Assembly (NCBI RefSeq): GCF_000482465.1
Contig: NZ_AXVJ01000056.1
Span: forward strand, 25,126 to 89,125
Direction of reading: 5' to 3'
From: Runella limosa DSM 17973
Lineage (GTDB): Bacteria; Bacteroidota; Bacteroidia; Cytophagales; Spirosomataceae
DNA length: 64,000 nt
Shown here: positions 56,807 through 64,000 of the stretch, one piece after another
How positions within the stretch are numbered: position 1 is the stretch's first letter
Layout of the letters: each line of letters begins with the position of its first letter
Made by a program: the position numbers and the translations under genes
The notes under the pieces: model-generated
Database searches by the model: none
The model's input: the letters and a program-made list of their open reading frames with translations, nothing else
Told to the model about the DNA's origin: nothing

Positions 56807-57886
56807 ATGCTCACTCCCGAAGAACTAAGGCGTTACAGCCGACATTTGCTCATTCCTGACCTCGGAATAGAAGGCCAACAAAAGCTAAAAGCGGCCCGCG
56901 TTCTGGTCATCGGGTGCGGTGGGCTGGGAAGTCCCATTTTACTGTACTTGGCGGCGGCAGGCGTAGGTACGATTGGGGTTGTGGACGGCGACCGAGTGGA
57001 TGATAGCAACCTGCAACGCCAAATCATGTACGGCAGCGAGTCGGTAGGAAAACCCAAAGTGGAAGAAACCCAAAGGCGGTTACAGTCGCTCAATTCGTTT
57101 GTGCAAGTCAATCCATATTTTGAAAACCTTACTGCCCAAAATGCGCTTTCCATCATTGAGTCGTACGATTTTGTGGTGGATGGTTCTGATAATTTCCCTA
57201 CGCGGTATCTGGTCAACGATGCCTGTTTACTGCTTAACAAACCCTTGATTTACGGTGCTATTTACCGTTTTGAAGGACAAGTAGCCGTTTTTAATTACCA
57301 GAATGGCCCCAATTATCGCGATTTATTCCCGACCCCTCCCCCACCCGAACTAGCCCCCAATTGCGCAGAAGCAGGGGTTTTGGGCGTGTTGCCTGGCATT
57401 ATCGGCTGCCTGCAAGCCAACGAAGCCTTGAAGTTAATCACGGGAATTGGAGACGTTCTTTCGGGAAAATTATTCGTCATGGATGCCCTCTCGATGATTA
57501 GTCGCACGATTCGGGTTCCCAAACTTCCCGAACGGCCAATCGTTACGCAACTGATTGATTACGAAGCTTTTTGTGGAATTGCAAACGATATAGAAAGCGA
57601 TATTTCCCCTGAAGAATTTCAGGAATTGATTAATAAAAACATTGATTTTCAATTGATTGATGTCCGTGAACCCCACGAATATGAACTAGACAACCTCGGT
57701 GGTGCGCTTATGCCACTTTCTCGACTGGAAGAATTTATACCGTTGATTCAGCGCAACAAGCGGGTCATTGTGCATTGTCAAAGTGGAATAAGAAGCCAGA
57801 AAGCAATCGCTTTACTGAAAGAAAAATTCGGTTTCACTCAGCTTTCCAACCTAACTGGAGGAATTGTTGCCTATCGAAAATTGTAA
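56807..57886 (+). CDS. MoeB/ThiF-type adenylyltransferase fused to rhodanese
   Basis: 359 residues from ATG 56807 (MLTPEELRRYSRHLLIPDL). E1-like domain (1-250): nucleotide loop VLVIGCGGLGSPILLYLAAA, Asp in VVDGDRVDDSNLQRQ, SDNFPTRYLVND, and conjugation Cys in APNCAEAGVLGVLPG. The rhodanese domain (about 265-359) has active Cys in VIVHCQSGIRSQKA. It activates a ubiquitin-like sulfur carrier (MoaD/ThiS type) for molybdopterin or thiamin synthesis. The structural zinc Cys pair is missing: PCYRCLFP of E. coli MoeB reads PNYRDLFP here, a zinc-free variant. The gene does not lie beside moa or thi genes. Confidence 0.9.
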   Translation: MLTPEELRRYSRHLLIPDLGIEGQQKLKAARVLVIGCGGLGSPILLYLAAAGVGTIGVVDGDRVDDSNLQRQIMYGSESVGKPKVEETQRRLQSLNSFVQVNPYFENLTAQNALSIIESYDFVVDGSDNFPTRYLVNDACLLLNKPLIYGAIYRFEGQVAVFNYQNGPNYRDLFPTPPPPELAPNCAEAGVLGVLPGIIGCLQANEALKLITGIGDVLSGKLFVMDALSMISRTIRVPKLPERPIVTQLIDYEAFCGIANDIESDISPEEFQELINKNIDFQLIDVREPHEYELDNLGGALMPLSRLEEFIPLIQRNKRVIVHCQSGIRSQKAIALLKEKFGFTQLSNLTGGIVAYRKL

Positions 57887-57917
57887 TTGATTTTAATGTA
57901 TTCGATTTCTGTAACCC

Positions 57918-58589
57918 ATGCCCACTCAACTTGTCCTTACACGCGATGGCTCGCATACCCTACACAACGAAGCCTTGCATGTTTATTACCACTCCATCAA
58001 CGGAGCGCTGCAAGAGTCTCTTCATATCTTTATCAATTTAGGACTAAAAGAAATCATTCGCCAACGGCGCGAAACCAGCTCAGAAGCTCCTATTTACCTT
58101 TTTGAAATGGGATTTGGCACTGGACTCAACGCTTCACTTACGTGGCTCGAAGCCGACAAAAACCTGCTCCCTGTGCATTATGTAACGATTGACGCCTTTC
58201 CCATAGCCCCCGAACAGGCTCTTCAGCTCAATTATGATGGCTTACTAAACACCCAGCAGCTCTCCCAATTACACCATGCTCCTTGGGGCGAAACAACCGA
58301 ACTGTCACCTTATTTTCGCCTAGAAAAGCACAAGATTACGCTCCAAGAATTTGAAACGTCGCACCAATTTGACGCTATTTATTATGATGCCTTCGCTCCT
58401 ACAGCCCAGCCTGAGCTTTGGACAGAAGATATTTTTCGGAAGTTGGCAGGGTTGCTTAAAGTCGGCGGAAATCTAACCACCTATTGTTCAAAAAGTTACA
58501 TTCAGCGAAACATAAAAGCAGCAGGTTTACGCATTGAAAAACACCCTGGTCCAAAATACAAACGTGAAGTGATTAGGGCTGTGAAATAG
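57918..58589 (+). CDS. mnmD: tRNA 5-methylaminomethyl-2-thiouridine methyltransferase MnmD
   Basis: 223 residues, the stand-alone methyltransferase half of MnmC. It methylates nm5(s2)U34 of tRNAs for Lys, Glu and Gln. Features: GSHTLHNEALHVYYHSINGA, SAM loop LFEMGFGTGLNASLTW, and the DAIYYDAFAPTAQPELW signature, ending GPKYKREVIRAVK. 31 nt after the MoeB-rhodanese gene and probably co-transcribed, an apt pairing because both serve sulfur/tRNA modification. Confidence 0.92.
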   Translation: MPTQLVLTRDGSHTLHNEALHVYYHSINGALQESLHIFINLGLKEIIRQRRETSSEAPIYLFEMGFGTGLNASLTWLEADKNLLPVHYVTIDAFPIAPEQALQLNYDGLLNTQQLSQLHHAPWGETTELSPYFRLEKHKITLQEFETSHQFDAIYYDAFAPTAQPELWTEDIFRKLAGLLKVGGNLTTYCSKSYIQRNIKAAGLRIEKHPGPKYKREVIRAVK

Positions 58590-58600
58590 CCCTAAAATAA

Positions 58601-58634
58601 AACCTCCCGAAAGTTTTGAAACTTTCGGGAGGTT
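58601..58634. terminator. Bidirectional terminator
   Basis: Near-perfect 14-16 bp inverted repeat AACCTCCCGAAAGT (58601-58614) / ACTTTCGGGAGGTT (58621-58634) between the converging mnmD and oxidoreductase genes. Confidence 0.88.
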
Positions 58635-58642
58635 GGTGCATC

Positions 58643-59851
58643 TTACGCTTTGCCCGTCAGGATTCGATTCCAATACAACCACGGTAATACGTATTTTTTC
58701 AGCACCCACATACTCCATCTCGGTACTGTTTGGTCAAAAGGGAAGGTCATTTTGGGGGTATTCGTATAATCAAATTCTGCCAACATCAGTTTGCCATATT
58801 GCGTCGGAATCGGACAGGCGCTGTAGCCATCATATTGCTCTTTGAGGCTTTGCTGTTTGAGATACGAAAGCAAATTGCTTACCACCACAGGTACTTGCTT
58901 ACGTATCGCCGCCCCCGTTTTACTGCAAGGTGCATTGGTGCAGTCACCACACGCAAAAATATTAGCATAACGACTATGCTGCATCGTATTTTTATTTATC
59001 TCTACGTAGCCAAAAGCATTTTTGGGGTCGGCAAGTGGACTATTTTTGATAAAATCGGGTGCCGATTGTGGCGGCACGGTATGGCACAAATCAAACTTTA
59101 TTTCCTTACGAACCGTTTCGCCTTGTTCGTTTTTGGTTTCATAATATAGCGTTTGATTATTTCCGTCAACCTCCACCGTATTACTCAAAAAATGGGGCTT
59201 AATATTGTTACGATTTACGATACCCGTCAGGGTTGCGGCGTATTCCTTAACGGCAAAAATAGCCCCTACACCCGAGATATAATGGACATCACATTTGTCC
59301 AAAATCCCTTTTTTACGCCAATAATCACAGGCTAAGTACATAATTTTGTGAGGAGCACCACCGCACTTGATGGGACTCGACGGGTTGGTAAAAACGGCCG
59401 TTCCACCCTCAAAATTTTTGATTAACTCCCACGTATAAGGCGCAGAATCGAATGAGTAGTTACACGAAACGTTGTTCTTCCCGAGGGTTTCTTTTAAGCC
59501 TTTGATTTTGTCCCAATCCACCTGAATACCTGGTGCCACAATCATGGTATCATAGGTATATTTTGCACCACTTCGGCAGGTAACTTGGTTTATATCAGGC
59601 TCAAAAGTCGCCACAGCATCTTTGAGCCACGTAGTTCCTTTTGGGATAAAGTCGGCTTCGTCTTTTTCGGTATCCTTAATATCAAACTCTCCCGCCCCCA
59701 CAAGCGTCCAGGCAGGTTGATAATAATGTTTTTCGGATGGTTCGATAATGCCAATTTGCAGCGACGGGTTTTTGATTAACAACTGAGAAGCTGCTGATAA
59801 TCCTGCATTGCCGCCACCAACGATAAGGGTTTGGAAGTGTGTAGTAGTCAT
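58643..59851 (-). CDS. Sulfide:quinone oxidoreductase-like flavoprotein
   Basis: 402 residues from ATG 59851 (MTTTHFQTLIVGGGNAGLS). FAD-binding VGGGNAGLSAASQLL, second motif TMIVAPGIQVDW, conserved SSPIKCGGAPHKIMYL (Cys about 164), IFACGDCTNAPCSKTGAAIR (third Cys). A C-terminal amphipathic region (VLKKYVLPWLYWNRIL) should bind the membrane. This matches SQR of the SQRDL type, passing electrons from sulfide to quinone and forming polysulfide or persulfide. Adjacent YeeE/YedE transporters support a sulfur role. Confidence 0.88.
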   Translation of the reverse strand: MTTTHFQTLIVGGGNAGLSAASQLLIKNPSLQIGIIEPSEKHYYQPAWTLVGAGEFDIKDTEKDEADFIPKGTTWLKDAVATFEPDINQVTCRSGAKYTYDTMIVAPGIQVDWDKIKGLKETLGKNNVSCNYSFDSAPYTWELIKNFEGGTAVFTNPSSPIKCGGAPHKIMYLACDYWRKKGILDKCDVHYISGVGAIFAVKEYAATLTGIVNRNNIKPHFLSNTVEVDGNNQTLYYETKNEQGETVRKEIKFDLCHTVPPQSAPDFIKNSPLADPKNAFGYVEINKNTMQHSRYANIFACGDCTNAPCSKTGAAIRKQVPVVVSNLLSYLKQQSLKEQYDGYSACPIPTQYGKLMLAEFDYTNTPKMTFPFDQTVPRWSMWVLKKYVLPWLYWNRILTGKA

Positions 59852-59963
59852 GGGAAAAAGAGGAAGGTTGTTATTGAGCTCAAAAATCCCTTTTTCTTTC
59901 TCTTTTCTTTGTAACAAATATCACACAAGCAAGAAATTTCATTTATTTTTCAAGAAAAAAGCC

Positions 59964-60362
59964 TCATTCGGGTTGTGAGTAACCCTCAGCACGATGCGGA
60001 GATTTGTACTTCACAAAAATATTTATCCAAATTCGCCGCCCTATCCGAAAATACAAGGGCATCAAAAAGATAAGCCCTGGAATCAAAAAGGCTAAAAGCC
60101 TCAGCTCATCTCCACCGAGTAATACCACGTAGCCCAAAAATGACGTCACAATCGTCGCCACATATAACCCATAGCTGGTGTACATAGCTCCGAAATAAAA
60201 ACCTGGCTCCCGCTCAAAATCTTCGTCACAGTGCGAGCAACGTTTGTGCATTTTGTCAAAATTTTTGAGGTCGTAAGCGGTTTTTGTCACAAAAAAATCC
60301 CCTTCGTGGCAGCGTGGGCACTTGTTGAAGAGAATACTGTATAGTTTGGTTCCTTTTAGCAT
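59964..60362 (-). CDS. DUF983 membrane protein
   Basis: 132 residues from ATG 60362 (MLKGTKLYSILFNKCPRCH). Zinc-ribbon-like KCPRCHEGDFF and RCSHCDEDFEREPGFYFGAMY, then two spans (about 68-88 and 95-113). This is the DUF983 pattern. An upstream ATG at 60392 would add ten residues, but it lies inside a TGAG hairpin. The C-terminal residues YSQPE and stop are provided by another TGAG repeat at 59970-59985. Function unknown; common near respiratory genes. Confidence 0.85.
   Translation of the reverse strand: MLKGTKLYSILFNKCPRCHEGDFFVTKTAYDLKNFDKMHKRCSHCDEDFEREPGFYFGAMYTSYGLYVATIVTSFLGYVVLLGGDELRLLAFLIPGLIFLMPLYFRIGRRIWINIFVKYKSPHRAEGYSQPE
59970..59985. repeat. TGAG-loop mini-hairpin at a gene end
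   Basis: GGGTTG-TGAG-TAACCC (one G-T pair). Flanks extend the identity with the copy at 54257: ATTC before and CTCA-A/G-CACG after. It encodes the last residues of the DUF983 protein. Confidence 0.65.
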
Positions 60363-60391
60363 AATTGTACTAATAGTTTTTGGAGTATTCA

Positions 60392-60478
60392 TTAGGGTGT
60401 GAGCACCCTAATACATCAGGGTATGAGTACCCTGATGCACTGATGAGTACCATGATGTACAGATGAGCAACCTGATGC
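60392..60478. repeat. Tandem TGAG-loop mini-hairpins upstream of the DUF983 gene
   Basis: TTAGGGTG-TGAG-CACCCTAA (60392-60411, 8-bp stem) and CATCAGGGTA-TGAG-TACCCTGATG (60414-60437, 10-bp stem) are perfect. Two further degenerate units (about 60438-60478) keep TGAG and ACCTGATGCAC. The stem sequences differ but pairing is kept. No gene lies in the 60363-60482 gap. Confidence 0.72.
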
Positions 60479-60482
60479 ACGT

Positions 60483-60986
60483 TTAGTTCGGCAATCTGTC
60501 TTTTAAAAGCCCGTACGTCCAAGTTCCTGCAATCGCACTGAGGAGGGTTACAATAACTGCCACATATCCGCTTCCAATTTGGGCAAACAATGGCCCTGGG
60601 CACGCCCCCGTAATTCCCCAACCTAAGCCAAAAAGCAAGCCACCGTAAATCTGTCCCCGCATAAATTTCTTAGGGTGAAATTGTACAGTTTCGCCCGAAA
60701 GGGTTTTGATGTTGAATTTTTTAATCAAAAAAACCGAAATCATCCCTACTACTACCGCCGAGCCAATCACGCCATACATGTGGAAGCTATGAAGACGAAA
60801 CATTTCTTGAATACGAAACCACGAAATGATTTCGGCTTTGACGAACACAATGCCAAACATCACTCCAACCACCAAATACTTGAGGTTGCCGAGGGTGCTT
60901 TCGCGCTTTACCATGTCGTTGGGCGCATCACAGACCAAATGTTCTGGGAAGGATACTGTATTTGAATTTGTTTGATTCGTTGCCAT
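60483..60986 (-). CDS. YeeE/YedE-family sulfur transporter, small subunit-like
   Basis: 167 residues with four spans. Conserved GWGITGACPGPLFAQIGSG carries the Cys that relays thiosulfate or sulfide in YeeE-type transporters, and RGQIYGGLLFGLGWG precedes it. Together with the next gene it makes the split two-protein form frequent in Bacteroidota and Proteobacteria. Confidence 0.9.
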   Translation of the reverse strand: MATNQTNSNTVSFPEHLVCDAPNDMVKRESTLGNLKYLVVGVMFGIVFVKAEIISWFRIQEMFRLHSFHMYGVIGSAVVVGMISVFLIKKFNIKTLSGETVQFHPKKFMRGQIYGGLLFGLGWGITGACPGPLFAQIGSGYVAVIVTLLSAIAGTWTYGLLKDRLPN

Positions 60987-61005
60987 GAGATTCGTTGATA
61001 AAGAG

Positions 61006-61578
61006 TTAGAAAAGTTTGAAAATGAACGGAAGAAGGACTTGCACCATCACAAAACCTCCAACCATAAAACAACAAGTGGCAATCAGCGACGGGAGTTGCA
61101 GAGTTGACAATCCCATAATCGCGTGCCCCGACGTACATCCGCCAGCCCAACGCGTTCCAAAACCTACCAAGAAACCACCAAAAACGAAGAAAATGAAGCC
61201 TTTAAGCGATACAACATTCTCAAGGGCAAACAAATCGGCGGGCATCAAACCAGCAAAATCACGAATACCTAGTTCTTGCAAAGCCGCAATGGTTTTTTCC
61301 GAAATCACAATTTGATTGGGATTTTCGAGAAATTGGGTTGCTAAAAAACCGCCGATCAATACTCCTGCTACAAAAAAGAGATTCCAGACTTCTTTTTTCC
61401 AATCATATTTGAAAAAGGAAATGTTGGCAGGAAAACACGCCGCACAGATATGGCGCAACGACGACGAAATCCCGAATGATTTATTGCCAATGAGCAACAA
61501 TGTCGGTACTGTTAGACCAATCAACGGCCCTGCTACATACCACGGCCACGGTTTTTTGATGAGTTCGATTAATTCCAT
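61006..61578 (-). CDS. YeeE/YedE-family sulfur transporter
   Basis: 190 residues, about five spans. GFGTRWAGGCTSGHAIMGL holds the hallmark Cys, and a second cluster HICAACFPANI is also typical. 19 nt upstream of the partner gene. The pair presumably moves thiosulfate or a related sulfur compound for use with the nearby SQR. Confidence 0.92.
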   Translation of the reverse strand: MELIELIKKPWPWYVAGPLIGLTVPTLLLIGNKSFGISSSLRHICAACFPANISFFKYDWKKEVWNLFFVAGVLIGGFLATQFLENPNQIVISEKTIAALQELGIRDFAGLMPADLFALENVVSLKGFIFFVFGGFLVGFGTRWAGGCTSGHAIMGLSTLQLPSLIATCCFMVGGFVMVQVLLPFIFKLF

Positions 61579-61621
61579 AAGTCAGAGAATGAGTTACGTA
61601 GGTGTATAAATGATGATTAGA

Positions 61622-63037
61622 TTAATAATGATAATTGAGGATAAAATTGAAATGAGACATGTTTACTTTATTAAACACATAGCGGTCGTTGTCGTACGTT
61701 GCTCCGATGTTGTCTTTCCGAACAACCAAAAGTTGCGCATCCAGTCCTTCAAAAAAACCTTTAAATTGATAACTCATGCCTGCATTTAGCTGCGTATAAG
61801 CTGGCATTCCGTACTTATTTAAAAACACATTTTTTACATCAGAAAGTTTATAGTAGCCCCAACTTACTTCCCATTTCAACTGAGTTCGAGGTTTATAAAA
61901 CGCATTGACCGAAAACGCATTGACGTCCCCCATCCCTTCGTTGCGTTCGCGCGGCATAAAAGTATAAAACGGCTCTCTTCCCCACTCTCTCGGCATCAAA
62001 TAGCGCCCTTCGGCGGTGATGCGCGTCGCGTTTATGTTGACATCGTATTTGGGAGAACGATACCCAATTCTTCCCGAAAAAACGGCCGAACGACTATCGG
62101 GCGCCATATAGGCTTTGGTAACGTCATGATTTCCTCCCTCTCCGACCGATTGCTGACGAACGGCTTGGAAACCTGCTACCCAAGCGTGTTTATTTTTAAA
62201 TTTTGACTTCCAATCAACTTGCACAAAAGCAGTGTTAAAGACATTTTCGACGTAAGTATCCCACGCCTGAACCGTCACGGGGCCAAGGGTATGGGTGATT
62301 CCGCCCACCAGTATTCCCTTCGATTCTATGTTGTTGGCGTAAGCCGAAGGTTTTCCCTCTAACCCTACTCCAACGGGATAAATTCCGATGCTTTCACCTA
62401 CCCGAAACCACTCAACAGTCGAACGAGGGGAAATCCGAAACACGTATTCCAGTTGAACTTTGGTATTTTTCCATTCATTAAGTTCTACCACCGCTGCTTC
62501 CGTCAGTGTGGGGCGCATTCGTCCATCTTGGGGATTGATAAAAGGCATTTTAGGGACTTGACGGCCAACGGTTATTTTTGATTTTTTCCCAAAATGGTAT
62601 CGAAGGTATAATTCTTCCAAACGGTCTAAATCTTCGTGGTCATTGGGTCGGCGAATATCAAATAGCCCTACTTCATAACGATTAAATTGCCCCGTTTTAG
62701 GGTCGGGCTTGGCGAGGTCAGATGACAAAAGATTGAACATAAAAAAGCCACTCAACCCAAATTGAAAACGCTTCAGAATACGCGGCGTTTCGTAGCCAAT
62801 GCCAGCCCCTACCCCCAACGCATAAAAATCGGTAAGACTTCCCGCATTATCGGTTGCCATGAAATACGAACGCGCGTGACCGTGAAAATGACCTTTGGCA
62901 AAAAAATGGTTTAAGTCATTAATCGAGTCTGCGGAAGTCGATTTGTGTTTGTATTGCTGATCGCTATGGACTTGAGCTTCTGCCTGATGAAAGACATAAA
63001 AAAGGCTCACCAACGGCAGTAAAAAAGGTACTTTCAT
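61622..63037 (-). CDS. Outer-membrane porin-like protein
   Basis: 471 residues from ATG 63037 (MKVPFLLPLVSLFYVFHQA), signal peptide ending near AEAQ. Alternating strands with aromatic girdles throughout (RSYFMATDNAGSLTDFYAL, KITVGRQVPKMPFINPQDG, WEVSWGYYKLSDV), ending in FNFILNYHY, a typical barrel C terminus. It resembles OprD/OprB-like porins of Bacteroidota. Located 43 nt upstream of the YeeE genes and likely co-transcribed, so it may admit sulfur compounds across the outer membrane. Confidence 0.82.
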   Translation of the reverse strand: MKVPFLLPLVSLFYVFHQAEAQVHSDQQYKHKSTSADSINDLNHFFAKGHFHGHARSYFMATDNAGSLTDFYALGVGAGIGYETPRILKRFQFGLSGFFMFNLLSSDLAKPDPKTGQFNRYEVGLFDIRRPNDHEDLDRLEELYLRYHFGKKSKITVGRQVPKMPFINPQDGRMRPTLTEAAVVELNEWKNTKVQLEYVFRISPRSTVEWFRVGESIGIYPVGVGLEGKPSAYANNIESKGILVGGITHTLGPVTVQAWDTYVENVFNTAFVQVDWKSKFKNKHAWVAGFQAVRQQSVGEGGNHDVTKAYMAPDSRSAVFSGRIGYRSPKYDVNINATRITAEGRYLMPREWGREPFYTFMPRERNEGMGDVNAFSVNAFYKPRTQLKWEVSWGYYKLSDVKNVFLNKYGMPAYTQLNAGMSYQFKGFFEGLDAQLLVVRKDNIGATYDNDRYVFNKVNMSHFNFILNYHY

Positions 63038-63246
63038 ACAGATTGCGAGAATTTTATACAAAAGTACCGCCCCCGACTCGTCTGTTCCGTGACAATTGTT
63101 ACACGCCTATAAAAATTGATAATCGACGCCGTGGACTTGCGATAAGAGCGTTTGAGGGGCTTAAACCTATTTTTTTGACCGTGAATGCTTACGAAAGCAT
63201 CTTCTTAGTACAAATTATGCTAAATTTGCTATTAAACATCCTTTTT

Positions 63247-63924
63247 ATGGCGTTTCTTAGTAAAAAAGAGCTGGCACAATTACTGCCATCATGTATAGAC
63301 AAATTTGAATCTGAACGCATTGCAGAAGCTGCGTATGAACTTTGTTTAGGTAATGAAGTTTATTTAACTGATTCGACTAGTGGAAAAAAGGAGCTGTTGG
63401 ATGAGAAAAACTCACAGGTAGTAATCAAATCGGGGCAATTTGCTTTGCTACTTACCCAAGAAAACGTAAAGATACCTCTCGATAAGATTGCTTTCATTTC
63501 CATTAAGTTTAGCCAAAAAATTAAAGGGCTTGTCAATATTTCTGGGTTTCATGTTGACCCTGGGTTTGACGGAAAAATTATTTTTTCCGTATATAATGCA
63601 GGCCCAACAACAATTATTTTGGACAAAGGGAAGCCCTATTTTATGATTTGGTTCAGTGAACTATCTAGCCAAGCAAATCCGTATGCAGGAAAACATCAAA
63701 AACAAAAGACCATAAGTGCAGAACAAATAAGCCAATTAAACGGCACTTTAGCATCCCCCAATTCGTTATTGAAACAAATTCAAGATTTAGAAAAAAAAGT
63801 AGACATTAAAGTAGAGGAGCTAAAAGGTAAGAAAGATTATAACAAGTGGGTTTTACAAGCAATTATTGCAGTACTTTTGGGGTTATTTGTTAAACAGTGG
63901 ATGGATAAGAATCTAGCCCGCTAA
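63247..63924 (+). CDS. dCTP-deaminase/dUTPase-fold protein with C-terminal anchor
   Basis: 225 residues from ATG 63247 (MAFLSKKELAQLLPSCIDK). The core (about 15-150) follows the Dcd/dUTPase fold: FISIKFSQKIKGLVNISGF, HVDPGFDGKIIFSVYNAGP, and LDKGKPYFMIWF. The usual catalytic Glu (LEL in GFEG..LELxN) and RSS-type Ser/Arg are absent, so deamination is unlikely. A coiled coil (about 170-195) and one span (about 203-220) follow. Perhaps a nucleotide sensor at the membrane. An IS element starts right after the gene. Confidence 0.75.
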   Translation: MAFLSKKELAQLLPSCIDKFESERIAEAAYELCLGNEVYLTDSTSGKKELLDEKNSQVVIKSGQFALLLTQENVKIPLDKIAFISIKFSQKIKGLVNISGFHVDPGFDGKIIFSVYNAGPTTIILDKGKPYFMIWFSELSSQANPYAGKHQKQKTISAEQISQLNGTLASPNSLLKQIQDLEKKVDIKVEELKGKKDYNKWVLQAIIAVLLGLFVKQWMDKNLAR

Positions 63925-63927
63925 AAA

Positions 63928-64000
63928 GTTGGACACAAATTAGGGTATAACTTTTAAATTTGTGATTCAATGGGAAAGCATCAAAAATCATGGAGCCAGG
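63928..64000 (+). mobile_element. Left edge of an IS3-type insertion sequence
   Basis: GTTGGACACAAATTAGGGT after the stop of the preceding gene looks like the terminal repeat region. The transposase OrfA-like frame starts at 63970 with MGKHQKSWSQ, close to the MxKxQKxWS opening of IS3-group OrfA proteins in Bacteroidota. Cut by the window end. Confidence 0.6.
63970..64000 (+). CDS. IS3-type transposase OrfA, first residues only
   Basis: Only MGKHQKSWSQ is visible. The opening matches helix-turn-helix OrfA proteins of IS3 elements by eye; the window ends after ten codons. Confidence 0.5.
   Translation, partial: MGKHQKSWSQ

Noticed and set aside
60370..60621. 83-codon leftward frame over the TGAG repeats
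   Set aside because: It overlaps the YeeE-type gene in another frame and its end consists of translated repeat sequence.

Overview
The window comes from a Bacteroidota chromosome, most likely order Cytophagales (Runella/Spirosoma-like). The evidence is adjacent PorU and PorV genes of the type IX secretion system, promoters of the Bacteroidota type (TTTG / TAnnTTTG), a ZnF-less MoeB-rhodanese fusion, MnmD, and intrinsic terminators with almost no Shine-Dalgarno sequences. No database could be searched, so family names rest on motifs I can read.

Layout. Bases 1-1722 are host: the start of an NFACT/RqcH-like gene and clpP, both leftward. Bases about 1723-48737 are a 47-kb integrated element bounded by imperfect 23-bp direct repeats, with a tyrosine integrase at the left end and an XRE repressor at the right end. 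Bases 48738-64000 are host again: SprT-like protein, PorU, PorV, heparinase-like protein, DUF5606 protein, MoeB-rhodanese, MnmD, a sulfide:quinone oxidoreductase with a DUF983 protein, two YeeE/YedE sulfur transporters and a porin, then a dCTP-deaminase-fold membrane protein and the first bases of an IS3-type insertion sequence.

The element. Three leftward gene blocks follow one another. (1) 47049-34177: about 35 small, often ATGA-overlapping genes for replication and host takeover, including an HUH rolling-circle Rep, a DnaN-like sliding clamp, an SSB with a DDDLPF tail, a C5-cytosine and an amino-methyltransferase, a zinc-ribbon protein, a DUF1643 protein and runs of 26-53 residue membrane peptides. 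(2) 33605-22599: a FtsK/HerA/Zot-type ATPase with membrane partners, a transglutaminase-N6-adenine-methyltransferase fusion, a 1340-residue SNF2 helicase and lysine-rich proteins. (3) 22372-3896: a late operon of about 30 genes for envelope or virion proteins. These include at least nine proteins with a C-terminal membrane anchor and basic tail, a lipoprotein receptor-binding fibre with a beta-helix, fibre-like paralogues, a histone-H1-like protein, two muramidase/transglycosylase enzymes, an NlpC/P60-like enzyme, a DUF5675 protein and holin-like peptides. The operon ends at a strong terminator, followed by a lipoprotein cargo gene with its own promoter.

Interpretation. I see no terminase, portal, HK97 capsid, tape measure, sheath or tail gene, and no conjugation genes. 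Rolling-circle replication, a small packaging/extrusion ATPase, exported fibre proteins and many single-span membrane proteins fit best a tailless, membrane-associated (lipid-containing or extruded) provirus much larger than known inoviruses, corticoviruses or tectiviruses. That is an inference: no capsid protein is identified with certainty. The best candidate for a major virion protein is the separately terminated gene at 21749-22372.
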